Assembly (NCBI RefSeq): GCF_009184635.1
Contig: NZ_WELI01000006.1
Location: 186,001-250,000 of the forward strand
Direction: 5' to 3'
DNA: 64,000 nt
Origin: Rudanella paleaurantiibacter
GTDB taxonomy: Bacteria; Bacteroidota; Bacteroidia; Cytophagales; Spirosomataceae
A model generated the notes under the pieces. That model ran no database searches. It was given only the letters and a program-made list of their open reading frames with translations, and had not been told where the DNA came from. The position numbers and the translations under genes are program-made. This document shows, in pieces, positions 34,601 to 42,960 of this stretch. The first letter of the stretch is position 1. Every line of letters begins with the position of its first letter.

Positions 34601-34736
34601 TATCGCCCGACTTAGTGGTGGCGAAGGCCGTCGCGTCTTCTTTAATACTGCGCGAGACGAACGTAAACGACAGGTAGTAAACGCTCAGCAGCGCAATGAC
34701 ACCCGTCAGGATAAGTATTCCGGTTTTGTTTTGCAT
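31686..34736 (-). CDS. secDF: Fused protein translocase subunit SecDF
   Basis: 1016 residues joining SecD (about 1-660) and SecF (about 660-970) in one chain, as typical in Bacteroidetes. SecDF uses the proton gradient to pull exported proteins through SecYEG. SecD landmarks are LGLDLQGGMHVVLEV (about 73-87), the P1 head with DKFGVSNANVQRLPGTGRVLIELPGADNP (about 190-220), and the transmembrane block with VDANVLIFERIKEEL (about 555, proton-path Asp). SecF has LGVDFKGGRSYVVRFE and SMNDTVVVFDRVRE (about 865). The periplasmic region between P1 and P4 contains a low-complexity Ala/Thr/Lys/Ser stretch (about 262-300). The tail is Lys-rich and cytosolic. Terminator downstream. Confidence 0.96.
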   Translation of the reverse strand: MQNKTGILILTGVIALLSVYYLSFTFVSRSIKEDATAFATTKSGDIDLRKKQRYLDSLWKEPVYLGNTLQEVTERELGLGLDLQGGMHVVLEVTPADILRGLAGNTRDPKFNEAIKKAQEAQKSSRASFVDLFVDAYKEVSPGNKLASLFATSANRGKLSYQSTDTEVRRVLNEEVEGAIGRAFQIIQARVDKFGVSNANVQRLPGTGRVLIELPGADNPERIRRLLTGAAKLEFCEVYQLGEISAGIEGLGAYLLREEAARKAAQTAAPASGTAAKGDLASQLASGAKGDSTKADSAATGSALTQLFVPVSQNQLGVYLKDTARANAVLNNPEVRALFPADMVYSWDRKGFTTTDNREILPIYFLKKPGGQAPLEGDVITDAANDYDEAGRPEVTMNMNATGARKWAALTAANVGRPVAILLDNQVYTAPNVQNEITGGRSSITGQFTVEETKDMANVLKAGKLPAPTTIVEESIVGSTLGSEAISAGIISSLVGLLIVLAFVVIYYGSAGVIADIALIVNMFFLLGVMAAVPGTVLTMPGIAGIVLTIGMSVDANVLIFERIKEELALGKPFKQAIADGFRNAYSSIFDSNITTLLTGFILLLFGTGLIRGFAVTLVIGIFTSLFAAILITRLILDSYTESGKTLAFSVGWTKNLFKDSNFDFVSHRRIYYIISSTIIGLGIISVLIKGFGLGVDFKGGRSYVVRFEQPIATTDVRDALEAPLGGAPEVKTYGGTGVNSDQVKITTSYMIDNDSPDSDKQVEAAVNGGLAKISGNKASIESSQKVGPTIANDLIVSAFWSILLAVAVVFTYILIRFKKLAFGYGALVALFHDVLIILAIFSIFNGILPFSLDIDQAFIGALLTIMGYSMNDTVVVFDRVREYLNESKGKKESIATIINNALNSTLSRTAVTGLSTMLVLVVLFLFGGATIRGFSFAMLIGVIVGTYSSLFVATPIVVDTLSKDQDKPTTPGTTARIDTVPADFTDNVETPEEFSATAAKKEKKAKTPLIRPSQS

Positions 34737-34923
34737 GGTCTTTCTACAGAAGACACTAATTGGAGGAATGCAGCGAGTCGCTCAACGTACGCATCTGGAG
34801 GTAGCCACGAAGCGGAACGAAGGGTACTGATTCCGATTGGAAAAATGGATTGTTACTGAAGAATGGAATGTGACAGCCCGACACGGAGAATAAACGTGCC
34901 GACAGGGTCACGAATGGGCCCGA

Positions 34924-35310
34924 CTACGGGGCGTTGGGGGCAATAAAGTGGCCGAATACGTGCCGGAAATAAGCGAAATAAAAGTAAGGCTCGGTGAGCA
35001 ACAACCGAATTGTACCGGCTGCCAGCATCAGCAAAACCGCCATGATTGGCGGAGGCAGCAACCAGAAAGGCTGCTCAAAATCGAAGGAAGTAGCTGGGGT
35101 AACAACGGCTTCAAACGCGGCCGCACTAATCTGCGTTTCGGCGGGCGCATTGGTCTTGCCTGCTTTCTGAGCGGCTTCGGTTTTCTGTACGGGTGCTTTG
35201 CCGGCTATTTCATGACCCGTTGAGGAATGACCCCAACCAGCCAGGAACAGCAGCAAGCTAACCAGTAGCAGGCTAACCGAACGGACCAATATGATGCGCT
35301 GATGCTTCAC
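34924..35310 (-). CDS. Small two-helix membrane protein, unknown function
   Basis: 128 residues. An N-terminal hydrophobic segment (about 9-27, VSLLLVSLLLFLAGWG) looks like a signal peptide or anchor, followed by a Lys/Ala/Thr-rich linker (35-75), a second membrane helix (about 85-105, IMAVLLMLAAGTIRLLL) and an aromatic tail YFYFAYFRHVFGHF. No family recognised. It precedes secDF on the same strand with a 187-bp gap that holds no evident hairpin, so cotranscription is possible. Codon use is like that of its neighbours. Real-gene status is likely but not certain. Confidence 0.6.
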   Translation of the reverse strand: MKHQRIILVRSVSLLLVSLLLFLAGWGHSSTGHEIAGKAPVQKTEAAQKAGKTNAPAETQISAAAFEAVVTPATSFDFEQPFWLLPPPIMAVLLMLAAGTIRLLLTEPYFYFAYFRHVFGHFIAPNAP

Positions 35311-35595
35311 GGTTTTACAATGCAGATTACAAATTTAGTGCCATTCTGTAAGATCTGCAAACCTTCCGGTGGTGATATTCACGCCTGTCGCCGATTACCC
35401 GAAACGATGGGGTCCACCAAATTACCCTATATGGACAAGCCCGGTCAACAACCTCATTACGCCAATTGAGCACGAATGGCGTGAGGTCAGATAGCGGAGG
35501 GTAGGTAGGCCCGGCTCGGCCAAATTTGAATCGCTGATAGTAGAACCAACCCCGGATTTGTTTCTTGAAAGGAAAATTAAGCCAATTCAGTGGTC

Positions 35596-36039
35596 ATGAA
35601 AACGATTATATGTAGTCTCTTTTTGTGTGCTCAGGTGTTTTTTGCGCAGGCCGTATTGGGGCAGCAAAGTCTGGGGGTTGTTCGGCACAATCATCTGGCC
35701 CTGCACGTGAAAGATATACAGGCCAGTACGCAATTTTACAAAGAAGTACTCGGGCTCAAGTCTATTCCGGTCCCCGACAACCTGAAAGCCATTCGCTCGT
35801 GGTTCGATGTGGGTGAGGGGCAGCAGATTCATCTACTGGCCGGGCGGAATACCGAGTTTACGCACGACAAAAACGGAAGCCATATTGCTTTATTCGTGGC
35901 CGACATTGCCCAGTCAGAGGCTTTCCTGAAACAGCGGGCCATCACCTACCACAAACAGGTTCGGTTTGATGGCGTTGTACAGATCTATTTTCCTGACCCC
36001 GATGGGTACTTGTTCGAACTGAATGAATTGAAAAAATAA
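35596..36039 (+). CDS. Exported VOC-superfamily (glyoxalase-like) protein
   Basis: 147 residues from the ATG at 35596 (an upstream in-frame GTG at 35590 is less likely). A signal peptide is visible (about 1-22, ending VLGQQ), uncommon for this fold. The mature part is one VOC domain made of two beta-alpha-beta-beta-beta units: HNHLALHVKDIQASTQFYKEVLGLK (about 31-55; metal-ligand His at the first strand), QQIHLLAG, then SHIALFVADIAQSEAFLKQ (second His), and YFPDPDGYLFELNE with the last Glu ligand. Possible roles are a lyase, isomerase or dioxygenase on a small molecule in the periplasm; substrate unknown. The preceding 285-bp gap (35311-35595) has only a small hairpin (35459-35481). Confidence 0.85.
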   Translation: MKTIICSLFLCAQVFFAQAVLGQQSLGVVRHNHLALHVKDIQASTQFYKEVLGLKSIPVPDNLKAIRSWFDVGEGQQIHLLAGRNTEFTHDKNGSHIALFVADIAQSEAFLKQRAITYHKQVRFDGVVQIYFPDPDGYLFELNELKK

Positions 36040-36056
36040 CTAAATTAGCTGTAGTT

Positions 36057-36127
36057 ATGGTAGCCGTATCGGGTCGGCCAGGGCTTAGGCCCACCACCTT
36101 CCCACTCGCGGGGCGTTCGGCTACCAT
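36057..36127. repeat. GC-rich structured hairpin between convergent genes
   Basis: Perfect 10-bp arms ATGGTAGCCG (36057-36066) and CGGCTACCAT (36118-36127) close a 51-base, very GC-rich loop with inner GGCC/GGCC and GGGC/GCCC pairings; outside, the sequence is AT-rich, and TTTCTTATTTTC follows on the plus strand. It may terminate the VOC gene, or be a structured RNA or a mobile repeat. Confidence 0.45.
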
Positions 36128-36234
36128 TTCTTATTTTCTGCACCTTGTGGGTATACAACCTATTCTGCCCGCGTAATTTTCTATCTGTTGGCTTTATTAG
36201 TTGAGAAAAAACACCGGCAGTCCGGCTTTGTTCG

Positions 36235-37197
36235 CTAAACTGTTCGGACGGCGGGTAGCGACTCGACAAACTGGTTGGTGAAAAGCTTGTTGATGTCGAG
36301 GCTCATCACGATCTCCCCATCGCGGTTCACAATCAGGCGGTGCCGGATGAGGTAGTTGACAAACTGAACCCAAACCTCCCGGCGCATAACGCCCCACTGC
36401 CCCGCCGTGTCGAGGTAATAACCTGAGGCTGTCTGCTGGCTCAGTTCCACAAACCCTTCGTCGGCCAGGGTGGGGTGCCCACTGGTTTTGCAGAGCAGGT
36501 GCGCGGCTTCGTCGGGCTTTTCGACGGCCAACCGAAAGCCAGCCGCCGTTGCTTCCACAAACCGTTGTAGCACATCGGCTTTTTGGTCGATCAGGTCCTG
36601 CCGGGTGGCCAGCAGGGGGCTATACCCGTACGGAATTTCGTAGTCGTCGAGCAGGAACCGGTTGAGTTGCACGTCATGCAACGTGGCCTCTACACCTTCC
36701 CAGGGCAGAAAGATCCAGGTAGCGTCGATCTCGTTGGTGAGCAGGGCTTGCCACAAATTGAGCCGGGTTGGCTTGTGGGTGGCAATCACGCCCCGGCCGC
36801 CATCGTTGCGAATCATCTGCCGGACAATATCGTCCTCAAACCGGGCCCCATACGAGCCATAGACTTTTCCATCGAGTTGAGCAGGGCGTTCGAGGCCGCT
36901 TTGCTGGAGTGTCACAATCGCACTGGCATCACGGGCTAGCATAGCCGCCACCGCTACCAGTGGCACGTTGGGGGTAGTGGTGTGGAAACTTATGATACTC
37001 TCCGAGGGCACCACAGCCAGATCAACCTCCCCTTTCGCCAGCCGACGGGCGGGTGTCTGTTTGTACTTATCCACATCGGGCGAGGTGATTTCCACCGTGA
37101 GGTTGGCATCCCGGTAATAGCCGAGTGCCGATGCCACATAAAATCCAGTATGATTAGTATTGGGTGTCCAGTCGAGGGCAAGGCGAAGCAAATCCAT
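36235..37197 (-). CDS. NMT1/THI5-like periplasmic-binding-fold protein, no signal peptide
   Basis: 320 residues of the type 2 binding-protein fold, family NMT1/THI5. The first strand LRLALDWTPNTNHTGFYVASALGYY (about 4-28) is the signature shared by ThiY pyrimidine-binding proteins and THI5 enzymes; GEVDLAVVPSESII (about 55-68) and GKVYGSYGARFEDDIVR (about 110-126) follow the same pattern. There is no export signal and no neighbouring permease or ATPase gene, so the usual transporter role is doubtful. The Cys-rich CCCFC iron motif of fungal THI5 is not present. It may be a cytosolic binding or biosynthetic relative (inference). The start codon abuts a terminator-like hairpin. No TPP riboswitch is visible. 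Confidence 0.85.
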   Translation of the reverse strand: MDLLRLALDWTPNTNHTGFYVASALGYYRDANLTVEITSPDVDKYKQTPARRLAKGEVDLAVVPSESIISFHTTTPNVPLVAVAAMLARDASAIVTLQQSGLERPAQLDGKVYGSYGARFEDDIVRQMIRNDGGRGVIATHKPTRLNLWQALLTNEIDATWIFLPWEGVEATLHDVQLNRFLLDDYEIPYGYSPLLATRQDLIDQKADVLQRFVEATAAGFRLAVEKPDEAAHLLCKTSGHPTLADEGFVELSQQTASGYYLDTAGQWGVMRREVWVQFVNYLIRHRLIVNRDGEIVMSLDINKLFTNQFVESLPAVRTV

Positions 37198-37232
37198 AAA
37201 AAAACGGGCTAACTACAAGAGTTAACCCGTTT
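37196..37232 (-). terminator. terminator after the TonB receptor, abutting the THI5-like start
   Basis: Minus-strand stem AAACGGGTTAACT (37232-37220) / AGTTAGCCCGTTT (37214-37202) followed by a T-run whose last base touches the ATG at 37195-37197. One C-T mismatch-type change (G-U pair in RNA). Confidence 0.8.
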
Positions 37233-37286
37233 AGGTTGGCATTAGTTATGAGCTGTTGCCCGTTGGCGCATGGATTACAATGTGCC

Positions 37287-40061
37287 TTAAAAGTTAGCCG
37301 TCAGGTTTACAAAGTAATAGCCCCCGTTGAACCCAAATTGCGTGGCATTACGGCTGTACACAAACCGGCCAAAAGACGTATTGTCGAGTGGAGGAGACAC
37401 AAATGCCTGCGTGTTTTTAATCTTGTCGGGGTACACATCCAACGCATTGTTGGCACCAACTGCAATGGTGATAGCCTTGGTCAGCGCGTAGCCAATGTTG
37501 ATGTCAGTCACAATTTTGGGGCTGTACGTCTCATCGAGGGCCGCGTTCGACGGATCGCGAACCGCCACTTCTCCGAATCGCGTAGCGCGGACATTGAAGC
37601 GCAGTTTATTGATCGTGTAGTTGGCCCCAAGGGTTATTTTGCTGCGCGGATTGGCTAATTCGATGAAACCCCGCTGCTGCCGGTTGAACAGTACGTTTCC
37701 GAAGGTATTGTCATTCGGAATACGCTCTGTGCCGCGTAGTTCAGTGATCTCGGTGCGGTTGAAGTTAGCCGCCAGCGTCAGGTCCAGCTTGCCCGTGTTG
37801 ATTCTGGGGCTGGTTGAGACCACTACATCCAGACCGCGGGTGCGGGTGTTGATGGCATTGGTGAAGAAAGCCGCTGCGTTCACATCGCGGGCCCCGGCTC
37901 CGTCGAGAATACCAGTTACGACCTGTCCAGAGGTGCTTGTGCCCCGCTGAAACTGTCCGGTCAACACAATCCGGTCGGTAATATCAATTTGGTAAGCATC
38001 CACCGTGATGCTCAGGTTCGAGACCGGCCGCGATGTAAGCCCGAGGGCGTAGTTCAACGAGCGTTCGGCCTTCAGCTGTGGAATCCCGAAGGCATTGGCA
38101 ATCGCTTCGCCGTTACGGAAGGTTCCTACCTGTAAGGGGGTCAGCGTACCGCCCACATTCACAAACTGTGTTGATACCGCGCTGAACAGCCGCTGATGCA
38201 TAGAGGGTGCCCGGAAACCTGTTGAGATACTCCCCCGAATCGACAGAATTTCGTCCACAATTTTGTAGCGGCCGGCTACCTTCCAGGCTACGTTGCCCCC
38301 AAAGTCAGAGTAATTTTCGAACCGGGTAGCCGCGTTCAGCAACAACCGGCTGGTAATGTCGCTTTCAACATCGACATAGGCCGCAAACACATTCCGGGTG
38401 GCATTAACAGCATTGGTGGGCCGGAAACCCGGAAATACCTGCGCCCCGGCCGCAAACTGAGTAGCCGGTGGAGCCTGGTTGTAGCTCTGCCACGAGGTTT
38501 CTTCGCCAGCTGAAATCTGGTAGTTGTCTACCCGGTACGAAAGGCCCCCCGCTACGTTGAACGAGTTCAGCCCCAACTGACTGCCAAAATCACGCGATAC
38601 CCCCGCATCGGTCGTAAGCTGATTAAACCGGAGTGTACCTGCGTAAAACTCCGACTGCGTCCGGTCGGGGCGGGTAGTAGCCCGCGCCAGCGAAGCGTTC
38701 AGGGAGTTTTTTACATCGAACCGGAATTGGTTACCACCATACACCGCACTAACGTCCCAGTTCCAGCCCGATTCGCTCTTGCCGCTCAAACCGGCCGTAC
38801 CCGAATAATCCTGAATAGTCGATTGGATTTGCGGCAGATATCCATTCCGGTATATCGTTGTGTCGATCTGCGTATTCTGGAATGGGTAACGGTAGAAGCC
38901 CGCAGCAATACCGCGTCGGTAGTTGTAGCCGCCGTTGGCGTAAAAAGTGGCGGTTTTACTTACCGGTAGGCGCATATTGATAAACGTAGCAATGTTGTCG
39001 ACAGCCGAGTTACCAATCTGCATGTTGTTTTCCCGGCTGAAGCCCCGTTGTGCAATACGGGCTTCGTCTTGTGCCCGCAAAGCCTGATTAACAACCCCGT
39101 TGTTGACCCAGTTGAAGTACACCGGCCCGGTGTAGGTACCAGCGCGGTTGGTGGCTTCGCGGCTGCGACCTTCAACCGTTACACTCAACACCCCTTCTTT
39201 CCCCAGCCGGAAACCGTGGTTCACGCCCAATAGCAACACCCGGCCGTCGCCGGCATATTGCTGACCAAATTGCGCATTGACCGAGGTGCCGATTTTTTCT
39301 TTTAGCCGAAGGTTGATAACCCCGGCGATGGCGTCGGAACCATACTGCGATGCGGCTCCGTCGCGCAGTACTTCAACGCGTTCCAGAGCGGTGGCGGGCA
39401 AGGCATTCAGGTCGGTACCCACCGAGCCGCGCCCGATGGTTCCATTGACATTGACCAGCGCCTGATTGTGTCGGCGCTTGCCATTGAGCAGAACCAGCAC
39501 CTGATCGGGGCCGAGACCGCGAATGGTGGCCGGATCAATGTGATCGGTTCCGTCGGCTACGGTCTGCCGCGACGAATTGAACGAAGGGGCCACAAAGTTC
39601 AGCTGCTGGGTTGGTTCAACCTGTCCGGTGGCGGCCAAATCGCGTGATTGGATTACGTCGACCGGGGCAACGGTTTCGACGCTCGTGCGTACCTGCGTTG
39701 AGCGCGAACCTACCACTACTACTTCGCTGAGGCTTGCATTTGACTCGGTCAGTTCGACGTTCAACACGACCGACTCACCAGAGCCTACCGGCACTTTTGA
39801 TTCACGGGTTTCGGAGCCGATCGCACTAAACCGAATGGTATATGTTCCGGCTGCTTTCAGCGGCAGAATGTAATTGCCGCTACCATCGGTAGTGGCACCC
39901 TGTGTGGTACCGGTAGCCAGGACCGTGACACCGGCCAGGGCCTCTTTAGTGCGGGCATCGGTGACACGCCCGCTAATTCGCTGGGCGAATGTGGCAGCTA
40001 CTGACAGTAGCAGTAGCGAAGCGGTTAAGGTTAGCCGCTTCAGGTTATAGAACTTGCGCAT
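37287..40061 (-). CDS. TonB-dependent outer-membrane receptor
   Basis: 924 residues. Signal peptide (1-26, ending TFAQ), then a CarboxypepD_reg-like domain (RISGRVTDARTKEALAGVTVLATG, about 28-110), a TonB box-like region (SEVVVVGSRS, about 112-121), the plug domain (DVIQSRDLAATGQ...ATIRGLGPDQVLVLLNGKRRH, about 134-240; ALERVEVLRDGAASQYGSDAIAGVINL) and a 22-strand barrel to the final aromatic residue. It is not SusC: there is no SusD partner, and the plug is of the siderophore/vitamin or peptide type with NGKRRHNQALVN. The ligand is unknown; the downstream THI5-like gene on the same strand is separated by a terminator. Confidence 0.95.
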   Translation of the reverse strand: MRKFYNLKRLTLTASLLLLSVAATFAQRISGRVTDARTKEALAGVTVLATGTTQGATTDGSGNYILPLKAAGTYTIRFSAIGSETRESKVPVGSGESVVLNVELTESNASLSEVVVVGSRSTQVRTSVETVAPVDVIQSRDLAATGQVEPTQQLNFVAPSFNSSRQTVADGTDHIDPATIRGLGPDQVLVLLNGKRRHNQALVNVNGTIGRGSVGTDLNALPATALERVEVLRDGAASQYGSDAIAGVINLRLKEKIGTSVNAQFGQQYAGDGRVLLLGVNHGFRLGKEGVLSVTVEGRSREATNRAGTYTGPVYFNWVNNGVVNQALRAQDEARIAQRGFSRENNMQIGNSAVDNIATFINMRLPVSKTATFYANGGYNYRRGIAAGFYRYPFQNTQIDTTIYRNGYLPQIQSTIQDYSGTAGLSGKSESGWNWDVSAVYGGNQFRFDVKNSLNASLARATTRPDRTQSEFYAGTLRFNQLTTDAGVSRDFGSQLGLNSFNVAGGLSYRVDNYQISAGEETSWQSYNQAPPATQFAAGAQVFPGFRPTNAVNATRNVFAAYVDVESDITSRLLLNAATRFENYSDFGGNVAWKVAGRYKIVDEILSIRGSISTGFRAPSMHQRLFSAVSTQFVNVGGTLTPLQVGTFRNGEAIANAFGIPQLKAERSLNYALGLTSRPVSNLSITVDAYQIDITDRIVLTGQFQRGTSTSGQVVTGILDGAGARDVNAAAFFTNAINTRTRGLDVVVSTSPRINTGKLDLTLAANFNRTEITELRGTERIPNDNTFGNVLFNRQQRGFIELANPRSKITLGANYTINKLRFNVRATRFGEVAVRDPSNAALDETYSPKIVTDINIGYALTKAITIAVGANNALDVYPDKIKNTQAFVSPPLDNTSFGRFVYSRNATQFGFNGGYYFVNLTANF

Positions 40062-40144
40062 AGGTTAGTTGGTTGACGAAATTAAATTTGGAAAACTTTA
40101 CTGATCACGACGAAATGTCTACGCACATAAGTGCATATGCCGTA

Positions 40145-40188
40145 AAATAAATAACCCGATTCAGCCCATACGGTTTGAATCGGGTTAT
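40145..40188 (-). terminator. hairpin terminator after the TPR gene
   Basis: Perfect 13-bp stem ATAACCCGATTCA (40151-40163) / TGAATCGGGTTAT (40176-40188); the minus strand continues into TTATTTTA. It lies between the TPR gene and the TonB receptor gene. Confidence 0.75.
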
Positions 40189-40243
40189 GTTTTCAAAAAC
40201 TATTTACTACCTACTCTTTGCGTAGAGTATCGGTATCGCTCTG

Positions 40244-41647
40244 TTACTCAGCTTTATATTGCTGAATGATTTTGTACAGAGCTTTTTGCTTTTCCAGCTC
40301 CGGGAAAAACTCAAAGAGTTGCAGGTGGCCGTTATAATCCAGAGTCAGGGCCGCTTCGAGCTGTATCAGGGCCTCGCGGTACATGCCCGCGTGAATTAGA
40401 TACACTGCTGAGCGGTAGTACAGGTCAGCCTCTTTCGGTAACTCCTCCAGGCCCAGTTGAATAATATCATTGGCTTTGTCGAAGTTGCCCTGATCAAACG
40501 GCACCAGCGACCAGACCAGATACACGTCGGGATTCGACGGGTCGACCGAGGCCGCCTTTTCGAAGGCTTCTACACTCGATACCACATTACCGATTTTGTA
40601 CTCGGTTTCGGCCAGCGCGAGGTAATACTCCGCGTTATTGTCGTTGAGCTTGATGGCTTTTTGCAGAAAGGGCAGAGCCTCGTACCACTTGCCCGATTCG
40701 CTCAAACAAACCCCGATACCGTACCAGGCTTCGTCCCACATGTTATCGAGCCGAACAGCCTCGCGGTACTCCCGAATAGCTTCGGGCAGGCGATCCTGCT
40801 TTTCCAGACTGGCCCCGAGGTGGCAGTAGGTATCAGCGGTTGGCTCTTCGTGCAGCAGGGTAGTCCGGTAGCAACCTTCGGCCTTTTCAAACTGACCCAG
40901 GTTCATGTAGGTATTGCCCAGATTGAAGTGGGCCGAGGCAAAATCGTCTTTGATGATTGTCGCGTACTCGTAGGCTTCGGCGGCTTCTTCAAACCGGGTG
41001 AGCTTGCTGTACGTAATCCCCAGATTATACCATGCATGGTACGAATACGGGTCTTTGTCAATCAGCCCTTTGTAGTACGGCAGGCTGGCTTCGAGCTCGC
41101 CCGTTACGTCAAAGCAAAACGACAGTTCGTAGAGCGCGTTTTCGTTGGCCATGTTGAGGTCAATGGCCTTCTTGTAGCAGTTGATGGCTTCGTCGTACTT
41201 ACCCCAGTTCTGGTAGCTCTGTCCGATCTGAAAATAGATATCGTCTTTGTCGTCGGTATTGTCGAGCATGTCTTCCAGGACCTGCACTGACTCTTCAAAC
41301 CGCCCGGCCATGTTCAGCACCGTGCCCTGCATGTACTGCACGTCGAGGTCACCGGGGTTAAACAGCCCCGCCCGCTCCAGCAGTTCGAGCGACTCATCAA
41401 ATCGGCTGAAATTGGCCAGAATCTGCGCCTTATCGAGCATCAGCTCAAGGGCGTAGGGGAAGTTTTCGAGGCCGGCTTCAGCGGCCTGGAAGGCTTTTTC
41501 GAGGTCGCCCTCACCCAGGTAGTGCTCAACGAATCGCTCATAGACGTCAAGGTCAAAAAACTGACGCTCCTGCTTAACCAGCATGGCCTCAAACCGCCGG
41601 AGAGAATCATTTATATCACCTTCTCTTTCTTCAAACTCTTGCTCCAT
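40244..41647 (-). CDS. Tetratricopeptide repeat protein
   Basis: 467 residues, no signal peptide, strongly acidic. After a short N-terminal helix (EQEFEEREGDINDSLRRFEAMLVKQE) come about eleven consecutive 34-residue TPR units from residue 35 to the end, with the usual W-LG-Y-A-F-A-P pattern, for example YFQIGQSYQNWGKYDEAINCYKKAIDLN and WYNLGITYSKLTRFEEAAEAYEYA (each shown only in part in most units). TPR arrays are protein-interaction scaffolds; the partner is unknown. Cytosolic by lack of signal. The gene is last of a minus-strand pair with the SDR epimerase (118-bp gap) and ends in a clear terminator. Confidence 0.9.
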   Translation of the reverse strand: MEQEFEEREGDINDSLRRFEAMLVKQERQFFDLDVYERFVEHYLGEGDLEKAFQAAEAGLENFPYALELMLDKAQILANFSRFDESLELLERAGLFNPGDLDVQYMQGTVLNMAGRFEESVQVLEDMLDNTDDKDDIYFQIGQSYQNWGKYDEAINCYKKAIDLNMANENALYELSFCFDVTGELEASLPYYKGLIDKDPYSYHAWYNLGITYSKLTRFEEAAEAYEYATIIKDDFASAHFNLGNTYMNLGQFEKAEGCYRTTLLHEEPTADTYCHLGASLEKQDRLPEAIREYREAVRLDNMWDEAWYGIGVCLSESGKWYEALPFLQKAIKLNDNNAEYYLALAETEYKIGNVVSSVEAFEKAASVDPSNPDVYLVWSLVPFDQGNFDKANDIIQLGLEELPKEADLYYRSAVYLIHAGMYREALIQLEAALTLDYNGHLQLFEFFPELEKQKALYKIIQQYKAE

Positions 41648-41765
41648 GTTGAGTCCTCAATGGGTTATGTTCGGGGGATAGGGGCCGCACCAGAAGCGCG
41701 AACTATCCCAAACTGTAAGAAATATAAGTACAAAAACAGAATCTGCAACGCCCGGAATTAAAAAA

Positions 41766-42797
41766 TTACAGCCCGGTGAAAGCTCGGGCCGCGCGTGTCA
41801 GGGTTTCTGAAAGTGGGCGGTATTGAAAATCAATTGTCTGGTTGATTTTCTGTCCATCAAATGCGTACCACGAACTGGCCGACCGTGCTGTTTCGCGGGT
41901 GATGAGCGGGGCTTTGCCCGTCAGTCGGGCGCGGATACTTTCCAGCGGCCAAAGCAACTGCGTCAGTGCGGGAGCTATACGGATTCGGGGTGGCCGTTTG
42001 TTGAGGGCTGCCGCCATCTGTTCTAACAATTCGCGGTAGGGAATCGTGCCCGCGTTCAGAATAAACCGGTCTTCGGTGAGCGAATTGGCCTCCATAAGCT
42101 GGAAAAGGGCTTCGGCTACATCGAGTACATCAACGTAGTTGACTAATCCGGCCGGATAAAATGGTTTTTCGTCGTTCACGTATTTGAAAAGCTGTACACT
42201 GCTCCGGTTCCAGTCGCCCTCACCCAGCACAATACTCGGGTTCACCATCACGGTGGGGAGCCCCTCCGCTACGCCCCGCCAAACTTCCAGCTCCGCCCGG
42301 TACTTACTCTTGGCATAGGCCGAGTTATTGGGTGAATCTTCCCATTTCTGGCTCTCATCAATCCGGATGGGCTCGGTGGTACGGGTCTTGTTGGCCGGGC
42401 GGCCCAGCGCAGCTACCGAACTCAGGTAGCCTAACTTCCGAACAGCCGCTTTCAGGCATACATTAACCACATTGGCGGTCCCCTCTACATTGACCTTGGT
42501 CATGCGGGTTTGATCCTTCGGCACAAACGAAACAATAGCGGCCGCGTGAATCACGTCGAGAGTAGGGGTGTCGCGTTTGGCGTGCAGGGCGGCTTCGAGC
42601 GAGGGAATATCGAGTATATCACCTTCGTGCCAGTGAATCTGATCGGCTACATCGGCGAGTAAGCCCGTGTGTCCTGCCGAGCGGGTGAGAGCCTCGACCC
42701 GGTACCCGGCTGCCAGGTAGCGCCGGGTTATATGTGACCCTATAAAGCCGGTAGCACCGGTTATGAATACGGTTCTAGGGGGTATCGATGAATCCAT
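41766..42797 (-). CDS. NAD-dependent epimerase/dehydratase (extended SDR)
   Basis: 343 residues. Extended short-chain dehydrogenase with the NAD-binding motif FITGATGFIGSH (about 10-21), an acidic second-strand loop, HAAAIVSF (about 86-93), SSVAALG with the active-site Ser (about 125), and the catalytic pair YAKSK (Tyr about 162, Lys about 166). The C-terminal substrate domain is less conserved. Members act on nucleotide sugars, flavonoid-like or hydroxysteroid-like substrates; the sequence does not decide. Cytosolic. Diverges from metG across a 243-bp spacer. Confidence 0.88.
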   Translation of the reverse strand: MDSSIPPRTVFITGATGFIGSHITRRYLAAGYRVEALTRSAGHTGLLADVADQIHWHEGDILDIPSLEAALHAKRDTPTLDVIHAAAIVSFVPKDQTRMTKVNVEGTANVVNVCLKAAVRKLGYLSSVAALGRPANKTRTTEPIRIDESQKWEDSPNNSAYAKSKYRAELEVWRGVAEGLPTVMVNPSIVLGEGDWNRSSVQLFKYVNDEKPFYPAGLVNYVDVLDVAEALFQLMEANSLTEDRFILNAGTIPYRELLEQMAAALNKRPPRIRIAPALTQLLWPLESIRARLTGKAPLITRETARSASSWYAFDGQKINQTIDFQYRPLSETLTRAARAFTGL

Positions 42798-42952
42798 GCA
42801 AAAAAGCGGTCGGTGCTATGAAAGGGGGACTCAAAACGCCACCGTCCGGTGACTATATAACCAACCGGGAACATATTAAGGTCCCTGTGGGTATATTCCA
42901 TAGCGATTCGACCCTGTTTTGGTAAACTTAACAATCCTCGGTGCCGAATTGC

Positions 42953-42960
42953 TAATTTTG
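42953..42960 (+). promoter_or_regulatory. candidate -7 element (TAATTTTG) before metG
   Basis: TAATTTTG fits TAnnTTTG and ends 80 bases before the metG ATG. The nearest TTTG upstream (42918-42921) is 31 bp away, too far for a standard -33 box. Confidence 0.35.

Noticed and set aside
36057-36127. Cobalamin or TPP riboswitch at the GC-rich hairpin
   Set aside because: A GGGAAGG-like string on the minus strand recalls a cobalamin element, but the conserved core boxes and a downstream gene in the right direction are missing; no thi-box sequence is present near the THI5-like gene.
36045-36269. Short minus-strand ORF covering the GC-rich hairpin
   Set aside because: It overlaps the end of the THI5-like gene and translates a palindrome; no sign of selection as protein.
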